Shown here one piece after another: positions 1 through 11,300 of a DNA stretch of 64,000 nucleotides. The stretch spans positions 21,130,679 through 21,194,678 of the forward strand of contig CM057167.1 of the NCBI GenBank assembly GCA_029962745.1, written 5' to 3'. The translations under genes were made by a program, and so were the position numbers. Below the pieces are notes generated by a model. That model made no database searches. It had not been told where the DNA came from and saw only the letters and a list, made by a program, of their open reading frames with translations. This stretch comes from Echinometra lucunter (lineage: Eukaryota > Echinodermata > Echinoidea > Camarodonta > Echinometridae). Each line of letters opens with the position of its first letter. Within the stretch, counting starts at the first letter, position 1.

Positions 1-789
1 TATTTTCAACCATTTAGGATTAACAAAAAGTATATGGTTAAATCAGGGATTTTGGAGGGGTGGAGGAAAGGAGGGAGCCCCTGTCAAACTCAGCCCTCTA
101 TGATGGCATGTACTTGAAATATGGGTGACGAGGGTGCTAACCAGCCCTTTAGAATATCAGACCAGGGAGTCAAACTCCTTGGTAATATATTCAATTGTCA
201 AAAGGATCAATCCAAAATACATGGTTAAAAAGGAGAAGGGGCATGGTGGGTGATATGGGGGGGGGGGGGGGGTCATGTTACACTTGGCCCTTTGTGAAGA
301 GTATGTGGAAGAGAAATGAAGAACCAAATGCTATGGTGAACAGGGAGCGTACCAGCTGCATATGTAGACAAGATCAATGAAAGATACGTGGTCAAATCGA
401 GGGGTGGGGGCTGATAGGAGAAAGCTACAATCATTGGCCCTCCGTGAAGGGCACGGGGGGGGGGGGGGGGGGGGGGAATGAGGAATCTATCCTCTTGTAG
501 CCATGGATCACGGCTTAACCAGCCCATCATGTGTTCAATCATAAATAGGATTACTGCCAAGTACATGGTCAAATAGGAAGGGGGTGGTTTAATTTGGAAG
601 GGATGGGGCGGGGAGGGGGGGGGGAGGTTGTGGTTGGGGAGAAGGGACAGAGGCAGGGGGAGCTAAGGAAGCCCCTGCCAAACCTGGCCATTTGTGATGG
701 GCATGTGGCAAATGCACTACAGACATTTTCCATGAAGCTGACCAGCAGCAGCCCATCATGTGTTCAGTCGTCAACAGGACCATTGAGAG
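1..789. repeat. Degenerate tandem repeat, ~165-185 bp period
   Basis: The landmark 'tacatggttaaa' and variants recurs near 30, 219, 386 and 560. Each unit carries a G-rich run, a 'ttggccctttgtgaagg'-like segment and often 'aaccagcccatcatgtgttca'. Long G homopolymers occur at 256-272 and 457-476. Units are too diverged to define edges. Confidence 0.7.
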
Positions 790-1284
790 TTAAAGACATT
801 GGTTAACATTGTTATGAATTAAAAAAATCTTGTTTTGTTACTTGAAAATGGGATAAACATAAGGGTTATAGTGTAAAAATACCAGTCTGAAAGTTTTAAA
901 GTATAATATCCACAGGAGGTATTTTTAAATATCAAAAATGTGAACCAATGTTTGAAAAATATACGAGGGTCGGTTGCACAGAATAGACATAAGGAGTGCG
1001 CATGCACGTATGACTCACCTTACCGTACTGTGTGTATTGGCGTATCACACGGCGGGAGGCACATAATGGCATTTTCAAATTCAAGCAAAGTGGTCCTCTT
1101 AGTGATTGTCTCGTGAGACGAAGGATGATAAAATTGCCGTTTGCGTCTAACTTACACTTTTTCATTCCAAATTATGGTTGGTTTCAGGGTTTTTTAGTAC
1201 AAATACAAGTACTCATACACATGTTTCATCTTCGTTTGAGAATTTTTTAAATCAGCTACTCACAAAGCTAGCCAATGCCTTTAA
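790..1284 (+). mobile_element. 495-bp TTAAAG-ended element, copy 1
   Basis: The ends form an imperfect inverted repeat (TTAAAGACATTGGTTAAC and its counterpart ending GCCAATGCCTTTAA). Near-identical reverse-oriented copies lie at 30609-31104 and 42776-43261. Both strands of all three copies keep ORFs of 72-89 codons, but no known domain is recognisable. It is a non-autonomous DNA element by its structure. Confidence 0.8.
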
Positions 1285-1463
1285 ACAGTCAGAGTGGTGT
1301 CGGGGATTTGGGGCGGGAGTTAAAGGGATAATATCAGAAACATCGGGAACATGTGGAAGCTAACACCATGTAAAGTTCATAAGGTCATGCAATGCGAGGA
1401 ATTTAAAATCAGTTATTACGCTTTCAAATCCTTGGAGTTTTGACAAAAAGTAACATTTTAGCA
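1285..1463. repeat. Flank shared with 42587-42775
   Basis: About 180 bp next to element copy 1 match, in reverse complement, the sequence next to copy 3, while copy 2 lacks it. The block was either moved along with the element or is a second adjacent repeat. Confidence 0.75.
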
Positions 1464-2270
1464 TGATACAAAAATTAACATTAAATTGCTAAATAGATTC
1501 ACAAAAATAAACTACAAAAAACAACTGTAATATAATCAAAAGAGGAACAAAGACATTGAGTGCTTTTGAGAAAATTTTGTGTTTTTTTTTTCCATTTCAC
1601 ACTCTTTTTCTTATTCAAAAAATTCATATCACTAATTTGACTTTTATATCATTCTTTCTGTTTAGACTCACTTCATTTCAATACCCCTTTCATTTTTGTT
1701 CAAAATAATTCATTTCAACAGATATAAAATCATTCATACCTGCATACTAACTTCACCAACCCAAGATCACCTTATATGTTACCAAAGCAGCGTCACCCTC
1801 CTGAAAACTGAGATATCCATGCAGCATACACATCAAAAACATGATGTTGATCATTTTATAGTTTGCAAATCTCTTACTCTCACTATATCTAACAAAAAAC
1901 TCAAAATTATCTTGGGGGGGGGGGGGCAGTCAGAATATATTTCTGTACAAAAGTGGTGACCACAAGTTTTCCCAAACCACCATAAACAAGTTTTATCTAG
2001 TGGTCAAACTTACCCCCTTTTCAAGTTTTTTTGTTAGCTTCTTCCCAAAAATTTACCTGAAAACAAATTTAAACATGGGTCTCTGTCTCTTTCTTTTAAT
2101 TTTCGTAATTTCTGTTCGGAACCAGAAGGGCATTAACTCATATCATTTTACACAGACTGAATGCCCTTCTGGCTCCAAACAGACGATAGCCTATATTCAT
2201 GAGGCTACACAAAGTCCAGAATTAGGATGGGGAAAAGAATACCCTGAATATTTGAAAAAAACTCATAAAA
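1464..2270. other. AT-rich DNA, no gene seen
   Basis: I see nothing recognisable apart from a G homopolymer at 1914-1926 and an imperfect inverted repeat of 'accagaagggcatt' (about 2121-2175). Confidence 0.6.
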
Positions 2271-2457
2271 CAGGGAAAAAATTTTTTAAAATTTTTCCGG
2301 GGCTAATCTTTGAGCCCACCCACCCAAATTTTCTACATCATATTACAGTTTACATTGGACCCTATAAGAATTTCAGGGGCTCTTTTTTTTGTTTTCCAGG
2401 GCTCTTTTTGGCATTTCGGGGACGAATTCGCTCCGAGCCCCCGTGTATTTTTTTCCG
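2271..2457 (-). mobile_element. hAT-like MITE, copy 1
   Basis: The 187-bp element starts CAGGGAAAAAA and is the reverse-complement relative of 46640-46828. Its flanks (tcataaaa left, tcctaaaa right) are a 7/8 match to an 8-bp target duplication, as in hAT elements. The right terminus is diverged (CCG instead of CCCTG). Confidence 0.75.
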
Positions 2458-4922
2458 TCCTAAAAACATTTTTGGCCTATTTGGCACTCTAAACATGTCA
2501 CACGCCAAAACCGGCAAAAACTACCCTTTTCACACAATTTTTTTTTTTGGTCATGTGCGCGCAAAAAAATATATATAACTGCCACTCCCCCCCCCCCCCC
2601 CCCCCCCCCGGAATTACTTCCTTAATTACTGTTTGCACTGAACTTCACCTACGAGCCACAAAAGTAGCATCACCCCTCCAAATCTGAGACATCCATGAAG
2701 CACTTGTCAGAAAATATCAGTCGTCAATGACTCAGACAGTCTCTCCCAGCCACCCAGTCAGGGTATGTCATATGACGTATGACGGTTCCTCAGAGGAATT
2801 AAAGGTGTTTCAGTAAGGAAAGATGGGACATTAAATTAAAGGTGTTTCAGTAAGGAAAGGTGGGACATTAAAAGTGCTTTGGTATGTTTTGAGTTAAAGT
2901 GCAAAACTTTAAACATTATGTATGAGCATTGAAAACCAGAATGACTATCAAAATTTGCATTCATTCCTGTTGCAGCATACACTTAAATCAGCTCATTGAA
3001 TGATTGTTAAATGTTAGATTTTTGAAACAGGCAACTCTGTTGTTATCTTAAGCACTGTTCCGGTACCTTGATATTCAGCCTTGGTCTTAAGATGCCTTTA
3101 TTAGGCCCTGATTTTTCAATGCCTATGTCTTGAATTTGGATACCTTGGCCTTGCCATTGAAGGCTCAAAGCCTTGATAATCTCCAGAAAATTTGAGGCCC
3201 CTCCTTGCAATTCCAACACCCCTCCCCCTGAATAGTCGAGCCAAATAGTTTTCTATTATGTTTTATGCCTGTATTCTACTCAAAACAAAAATGCCCCTAA
3301 CAAATAACAAATGCTCCTCTTTCACTGGCTAGTGCATCTTTTAATATAAATACTGAGAGAAAACTGGCCGTGTTGACAATATGAAAATACCTGTACATGT
3401 GTCACTAAACCATTTGAAAATGTTTTGAAGTTAAATCTATAAACATATATCAGGGGGGGGGGGTGAGCTTCTTTTTTGCAAGTACCCTATAGTCTAACTC
3501 AACTCAACTCAACTCAACTCAGTAGCTCAGTTTTGAGAATGTTTCATTTTTGCTTAAATACTGATCCATGTGTCTACGACCAATGTTTACCAATACAGGA
3601 TATTCACAACATTATTTTCAGTATCAATATACATGTACATGTACTTGGCATACTTTCAAATTCTTATGAGAAATCTTAATGATTTAGATAAGTTTAAGGT
3701 GTCTCTTAATTATTCAATACTTAGTGTGTGTACACATGAACTCAGTGTCCAATGCTATAGATGTACTTTCTTGTTTCCTAGTAGATTTTCTAATTTGTAT
3801 TTTTCTTACTTGCACCGTAGTTTCTTCTGTTTTTCATTTTAAGCGCATAGGGACATGCTATTGTGTAATGTGTTATGCACTATAAAAGAGCCAAGTATTA
3901 TTATCATCATTATTATTAAATCATTATCATAATGCTATTCAATTTTTCAACAGATGTTTCACTAAATCTTATGACCTACATGTACAATATAAAATAATCA
4001 TAAGGCTGTCATATACTCTAACAATTTTTAAATAGATGACAACATCATGTTAACCTATACATGTATACATAAATTAAAACGTCACTGTTGCTTGCGGCTA
4101 AATACATGTATATGCCAGATTCGAACTGTTGTCGATAATAAGTAAATTCAGTTTACAATAATGCTCAGTTCCCCTCCTCCAAATCAAGATCATATTTCAT
4201 GTTATTCTGATAACATCGTTTAGTCACAAGAGGAAACTAGGATCGTTTTCTCCCAACTCATTTCCTACACCCATTTCGGTTTGAAGCTTTAATGGGAGCC
4301 GATGACAGGGTAGTGTAAAATGTTTCCTACGCAATGAGCCTTTTGACGTGCCCGACAAATGCTTTGGATAGCTCCCTCGACAGTTCACGAGGTATAGATG
4401 CCCATTCCTACGTTCAATATGGCATAATGTATAGTATAGCCACATGCTGAGCATCAGTACAGGTTGATAATAATAATTGTCAAACAGTGTTTCAAAGTTG
4501 GCACTAATATTTATAATATAAAAAATTTTGAGAAAAATGATTCAATAAAGGAAAAAATGGCCTTGGAATGATGGAATTAGCATTCGGTCAATGATGGCTA
4601 GTCTACCATCATAAGCATCACTGAAAAAAAAGAGAAAAAACAATAACTTTGAACAAAAACCCAATTCTTTGAAAGTGATATATTTAATTTCTTGTAGCAC
4701 ATCTAATGAAGATATAGAATAAGTGGCATGGTGGGGGTGGGGGCAGGCGGAATAGGGAGCAAATGCCCCTTCCGAATTGCAAAATCAGAAAAGGGAATAG
4801 AGAAGAAAGATGAACGAAGGGGAGGCTATGAGAGAAAAAAAAAGATGAATGTATCTCTCTCTCTTACATGTAGGCTACGTTGGTTTTGTAATGCTCCTGT
4901 TTCATTTAATTAGTAAGACCCA
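2458..4922. other. AT-rich DNA with small repeats, no gene seen
   Basis: The stretch contains a C homopolymer (about 2587-2609), two tandem copies of a 37-bp unit (2798-2871) and an ACTCA pentamer run (3496-3520). A SINE-like 3' tail sits at about 3842-3915 ('ataaaagagccaagtattatt'). The remainder shows nothing recognisable. Confidence 0.6.
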
Positions 4923-5260
4923 CATGTACCCCCGGGGGGATATGTCTCATTGAGGCTTGTACATCATCCGCGTAAATCACTTTCTGAAAAGCACCCTAAA
5001 CGGGGATTAAAGTAGGACGGAATTAATATATTACATCTCCGATTTATATACCCTTAACAGGGATTTTATGCAAGGATTGCATAATTATTTTCCAGAGTTT
5101 CCTGATTTTGATATCCTTTTTTCTGATTTTACCTGTTTTTGATACCCTTCACTGGATACCCGGGTTTCCCGCCCGATGCTGAAAAACGACCCTTTTTCTA
5201 CGTTTTTGTTTACGTGGATGATGTACAGGCTTCAATGACACATATCCCCCCGGGCATGTA
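4923..5260. mobile_element. Inverted-repeat element tipped CCCCCGGGGGG
   Basis: About 50-bp terminal inverted repeats begin at 'catgtacccccgggggga' and end at 'tccccccgggcatgta', both with a 'catcatccgcgtaaa'-like segment. An internal 'aaaagcaccctaaac' motif is shared with the element at 54753-55505. No coding capacity. Confidence 0.75.
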
Positions 5261-5261
5261 C

Positions 5262-5335
5262 CCTTTCTCCCCACCCCCACCACCACCCCACCCCCACTAC
5301 CACCCCACCCCCACCACCACCCCACCCCACTGCAC
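5262..5335. repeat. CCACCC simple repeat
   Basis: Low-complexity ccaccc/cccacc tract directly beside the inverted-repeat element. Confidence 0.9.
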
Positions 5336-6929
5336 ACCTCTGCCCAACTCTTCACCTCTTAATCAACCGTCAGGATTTTTAGCTGCTGATATGATCCAAA
5401 CTAATCAAATCTACATGTACATGCACACACATTTTGAAGAAGATTCTCATTCCTTTCAAATTTGGGTTTGACACAAAATTAGTTGAAATGATCTAACAGC
5501 AATAACAGGTCTCTCTTTTCATTGGTAGTGGTACATGTTGTCCATATCATAAGTTTAAAATTAAGTTATAACATGTTCTTTATACCACCTTTCACACAGA
5601 ATAATCCCTTCGAATTAAGAATTTTGAGACACTTAAAAAACTTAAGAGAATTGATCAGGAGAGTTAGACTTTCAGATAAATAGAGATCTGTTGATGAAAG
5701 GAAGTGAATCTGGCTTTCACAACAACAATTTTAAGTGAATTTTAACCACCTACCAACATTGAATTTTTAAAGTTACACAAATGGAATATGAAAATTGCTA
5801 TAAACAGTAAAACTGGGAGAGAAATGAGAAAGAAATAAAAAGAAAAAAGGTTATTTTGAGTACCTTCACTTTTCTTATTTAATCATCTCCACTCCTACTC
5901 TAATAACGTACAAGAGCAGGGCTCGGGATCAGGCCGACTCCCCAGCCCAGGCCAGGCTTAACGTCCAGGGCGAGAATCAGGAGTTCGAGCACCACCAAGT
6001 ACCGAACGGTTTGAAACCCATTTACCTCATTTTACAAAGAGAGCGCCGATCGGAAGATTAACTTGGTAGATTTCTTCAATTCAAGTTCAGATAACTCAGC
6101 CGACAACCAGTTTCCTTTCAGGAGTCGCATGATTTTAGTCACATGACCACCTAAAGTTTTACACCAACACCACCAGCAGATGGGCACTAGCGCAGCAGCT
6201 AGCACATGCGGTCTTCTTTCGGGATCGGATTTCGCAATTCGGTACAAACCCTCTGTAAAAACTACAAAGTATTCTGATTTTTTCACTTCTCTCTCTTTTG
6301 GGTAGGGATAATCCGGGAGATCAAAAGCATCACATTTTCTTTTCTGTTGACAATATTTTTGGGTGTGTCATGGGTGTCAATCAGGGATGGGTGGGGGAAC
6401 AAGGGGACATGCCCCCCCCAAAAAAAAATTAAGGGTGGTGGGACACGATAGGATACTGTATGCCCCCCCAAAAAAAACAACACACACACACACAAAAGAA
6501 CAAAATGAAAAAATAAATAAAATAAGCTGTCTTTTCTTTTTTTTTTTTTTTTTTTTTGCTAGTCAGAAAACATTTGGTGTATGCCCTCCCCCAAAAAATG
6601 TTTAGCTGAGGAAGTTTTGGTTTGTTTTTGTTTCTGTTTCTGTGGCTGTTTCACTTTTTAAACTTTTGCTTGTCAGCAAATTTTGGGTGTAAGTCCCCCC
6701 CCCCCCCCCTCGAAAATTGTTGTCCCCATAAATTATAAGCTGAGGACCTTTTTTTTAAAGTGTCCTCCCCAAAAAATATTAAAGACATCAGCACCCCTGG
6801 ATTTTATCTCCATTTTGTTAATATTGCCCATTCTTCTCTTACCGTGTCTGCACGATTGCCTGAATGAGTTATAATCAAACCAACCTCATTTTTGCTCTCA
6901 ACTCAAAAATTCCATCCATACTCTCTTCT
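5336..6929. other. No gene seen; CpG-rich patch and C/A runs
   Basis: 5336-5900 is AT-rich with nothing recognisable. 5920-6270 is GC-richer and dense in CpG (see findings). 6360-6790 carries several degenerate blocks of the form 'tgcccccccc' followed by a run of A, plus a T homopolymer near 6537-6557. Confidence 0.6.
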
Positions 6930-7028
6930 CCTGTCTCACTCTTCTAATTCTGGTCTCTGAATTCCCCTCCTTCTCTCTCTGTCCCTCTTTCTCTTCCATC
7001 CTTCATTCCCTCCTCTTCCCATTCCCCC

Positions 7029-7062
<34 letters not shown>

Positions 7063-7600
7063 TCCCTACATTTCTTCTTCCCATTTCTCCCCCCCCCCTC
7101 TCTTCCACCCTACATTTCTTCTGCCCATTTCTCTCCCCCCCCCTCTCTTCCTCCCTACATTTCTTCATCCCATTTCTCTCCCCCCCCCCCCCTCTTCCAC
7201 CCTACATTTCTTCTCTTCTCCATTTCTCCCCCTCTCTCTCTTCCACCCTACATTTCTTCTTCCCATTTCTCCCCCTCTCTCTTCCACCCTACATCTCTTC
7301 TTCCCATTTCTACACCCCCTCTCTCTTCCTCCCTACATTTCTTTCCATCCCCCCCCCCCCCTCTCTCTTCCTCCCTACATTTCCTCTCCTTCCTCTCTCT
7401 CTCTCTCCCTACATTTCCTCTCCTTCATCTCTCTCTTCCTATATTTCCTCTCCTTCCCAATCTCTTCCTCTCTCTCTCTCCCAACATTTCCTCTCCTTCC
7501 CATCTCTCTCTCTCTCTCTTCCTCCCTACCTTTCCACCCTTCCCATCTCTCTCTCTCTCTCTCTCTCTCCCTCTCTTTCTCCCCATCACTTTCAAGCTCA
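6930..7600. repeat. Pyrimidine-rich minisatellite and CT tracts
   Basis: Units of about 40-50 bp on the pattern 'ccctacatttcttc' plus 'ccatttctccccc' plus a CT run recur at least eight times, with (CT)n expansions. The tract runs toward the assembly gap. Confidence 0.85.
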
Positions 7601-7685
7601 TATTGATTACCACCTCATGCATTTTCTTCTAGCTCACATGAAAAAAACCCTCAAAGACACAAACACCAAGCCTTGAGCCAGTATA

Positions 7686-8185
7686 NNNNNNNNNNNNNNN
7701 NNNNNNNNNNNNNNNNNNNNNNNNNNNNNNNNNNNNNNNNNNNNNNNNNNNNNNNNNNNNNNNNNNNNNNNNNNNNNNNNNNNNNNNNNNNNNNNNNNNN
7801 NNNNNNNNNNNNNNNNNNNNNNNNNNNNNNNNNNNNNNNNNNNNNNNNNNNNNNNNNNNNNNNNNNNNNNNNNNNNNNNNNNNNNNNNNNNNNNNNNNNN
7901 NNNNNNNNNNNNNNNNNNNNNNNNNNNNNNNNNNNNNNNNNNNNNNNNNNNNNNNNNNNNNNNNNNNNNNNNNNNNNNNNNNNNNNNNNNNNNNNNNNNN
8001 NNNNNNNNNNNNNNNNNNNNNNNNNNNNNNNNNNNNNNNNNNNNNNNNNNNNNNNNNNNNNNNNNNNNNNNNNNNNNNNNNNNNNNNNNNNNNNNNNNNN
8101 NNNNNNNNNNNNNNNNNNNNNNNNNNNNNNNNNNNNNNNNNNNNNNNNNNNNNNNNNNNNNNNNNNNNNNNNNNNNNNNNNNNNN
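7686..8185. other. Assembly gap, exactly 500 N
   Basis: The gap is 500 N, a placeholder size. The sequence before it (about 7563-7685) and after it (8186-8306) are copies of each other with roughly ten differences, both starting in CT repeats and ending 'gagccagtata'. Confidence 0.98.
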
Positions 8186-8305
8186 CTCTCCCTCTTTCTC
8201 CCCCATCACTTTCAAGCTCATATTTGAGAACCACTTCATGTATTTTCTTCTAGCTCACACGAAAAAACACCTCAAAGACACAAACACCAAGCATTGAGCC
8301 AGTAT

Positions 8306-11300
8306 ACATGTAAATTATAATGTAATGGTCAATAATAATACATGATGGGCTAGCTGATGTCAACCTGAATGACAAAAAAAAAAAATATTTACAAACAGAA
8401 AAATAGATACGATGAAATGTAAATTAAAGATGACAAACACAGAAGAGAGAAATGACTCTCAGATAGAAAGTAAAACTGCATCTGCCTAAAAAACACAAAA
8501 ATTCCCCCAAATATGATGAAAATGAAGCCGTTTCTACTCATGGGAAACATACTGTATACGAAAAAGCAACGAGGAAAGTATGGTATTGAGGAATGTACTA
8601 ATGCCATCATAAAAATGTGAAAATCAAATCTTCTGTTGATCGGACATATTTAGGTCCATGTGTATGGTTAAGACAAATATTCTTGTCAGTGCTAGGGAAA
8701 TATGTACTTTGCAAGAAGATGAGTACTAACATCCTTCTGGCATTAAGCAGATTATTTGGTCAACAATACAGTCTTTATAAATTCTCCTAATTCACATAGT
8801 ATTTTCAATTAAAACTAACATTTAAAGACAAACTCAAATTGAAACAGTGAATACACTTTTCACGGCTATGAAAAGACCAAAATTCTGTTGTAAATGGAAA
8901 ATAAAATTGTAAAACTGTAAAAATAGACAACTGGCATACAAACACAAAGCCTAATGGTAGTATATTAATGTAGATATTTTCCCACAGGTGTAAATAATTA
9001 CGCAGTAGATCATTAATATATACCTATATTGGAGGAAATTAAGGTCCTAACAAATCACAAACCCCTAAATATATATTTGAATAAATATGTAAATCAATTA
9101 AAAATTCCAATGCTGCACTAAATCACAACAAAGTGGGTATAGAGTGAATTTCAATATTTTCCTTCTTTCACTTTTAAAATAGCAAGGATAAAATAAAAAT
9201 TCAAATGGAAGATAACTTGAATTAATGAGCACCCCTTCATCAATTAACAATAAATATAACTTTGGATTTGATCAGACACTAGAAAAGAACAAAGGTTTAA
9301 GAAAAAAAGTGTAAATATCACAGTTCGATGAGCAGTATCTAAAACATTTCCCTTTATAAAAATTAATACATGAGAACGGGAAATACTGTAAACCCAGCAC
9401 CTCATTATCAACTTTGTCCTTTTCCAATTTAGTTACAATTAAATATTTTTTTTACATTTTACTGAAAAAAATTCAATTCACATTAAAGGCTAATGAATGC
9501 CATGTAAGACTTGGTAGATATTAATGGAGCATTAAAAGTAACTTCACCAGTTTATCATCGGCTGAGAGCCAATAGAATATCAGTCCATAACAATACAGAG
9601 TTTTCCTAAGGGCAAAATTAATCAGCTTTTTTCCCCCAAATTGGCAACTATTATACTTACTTTCCCCTCCTACCAGTTTTAAAAAATAAAAATGTATAAC
9701 ATGAACAAAAGTGAACGAGAATTACAATTTTAAAAATAGAATTGCCCATTTGCACCCAGGAATAGAGATTACATAATTGTCATCTTATTGCCAATTTAGA
9801 GCATTTAATGATTAGTTACTATAAAATCACTCTTATTCATGAGCAATACAACATACATGTACTGCACTGGAAATAGACTCAAATTTTTGGTGAAGTTTTC
9901 TCTCTCTGCTTATGAATAATTCTGGATCAAGAGATACTCTAAAAAATGTCACTAAAGGGAGACACTGTACTTTCACTGGTTAACTCATTATATAAGATGA
10001 TTTCTTCCGCCTTTCAGCGAACAAAATATGATAACTATGACAAGTAGAATAAACAAAGAGCATTTCCTTTTACATGCTTGAATACTATTAATTTAAGACA
10101 CAAGGAATAAAACTTTTGAATACATATGATAGGAATAAAAACTGTTAGAATTGAAAACTGAAATACATGGAAAGAGTCTTCAAATCATTTCAAAAGGTCA
10201 ACTGCTGTCCAAGCTCATATATGTGAAGGAAATTTCTTTGTGTACGATTCTAAAATGGCAAGAAATACAGTCAAATAAAAAAAAATAACCTTAACAAATC
10301 TTCACTTTTTTGTTCCCAGATACTTCTAAAAAGGTAAAATATGATCCATTCTCCTTAAAATATGACAAAAACCATACCTCTAAGAGAATGAAACTTGTTT
10401 TGAATACACTCTAAAATCTGTAATATCTTAATACAAAGCAAATCTATATTCTCAATCTGCGAAACTTCGTACCGTATGGTTCCGATCAATGGTTGTAATA
10501 CACAGAAAGTATTTAAGTTACCTATCAATACCGTACTTCTGCTCCTTTAAACCCTTTATACCCAAAACAGAAATACAGAGGGCGACATAATTTCTCAAAG
10601 ATAACTTGCCTAAAAACTAGATTTCACATTTCTCATGATCGTTCCACCGAACCCGTTCTATAAAAACTTTGTACAAATAAGCAGCTCACAGTAATAAAAA
10701 GTTTCTTTGCTGAAGAAAGAGAACCTATCTCCCCAAATGATGCTGCTTTATCTGAAATCCAAAGCAAAACCTAATTCACCTACAGAAATGAAAACCAAGA
10801 GTATTTTACAATAAGAAATGCTACACAAAATCTATAACATGAATTTGTTCGTTCAATTACATTTGTTGTTGACAACCTTTAATGTGATTCAGATTAATTT
10901 GGTTATTGTCGTATTTGATATTCATGAACTTTCAATCTAACATGATATCTTTCACAGAATTCAGACTGAAGAATTTAGATGGATGTAGATAAGGTAAAAA
11001 AAAAAAAAAAAGATCACATATTCATCAAACAGCTCTAGGCTTCCACATCTGTTACAGGTTTTCGTCCATTTGTTGAATAAAAAATAGGTTAAGTAGATAC
11101 TTAAGTAGGACTCAGTAAAATTATATAGCATGAATACAAGCATACTTGTTCCCAAATCCATGCAAAAACTATGTTTTTAGAAAAGATGGAAATTAGCAAG
11201 GTAGATGTTGGAATACAAGAGGAATACAAATATTTTGAGCAAAATTTTGGATAGAAAATGTTTAGGCAGCTCTACAATTAAATACTCCGTAGTACTTTCT

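Noticed and set aside
2000..2578. 192-codon plus-strand ORF
   Set aside because: It crosses the hAT-like MITE at 2271-2457, is made of low-complexity Phe/Lys-rich sequence and has no recognisable domain.
6032..6286. 84-codon minus-strand ORF as a gene
   Set aside because: No domain or conserved motif; kept only as a CpG-rich patch of interest.
7629..8239. Long ORFs across 7629-8239
   Set aside because: They consist mainly of the 500-N gap.
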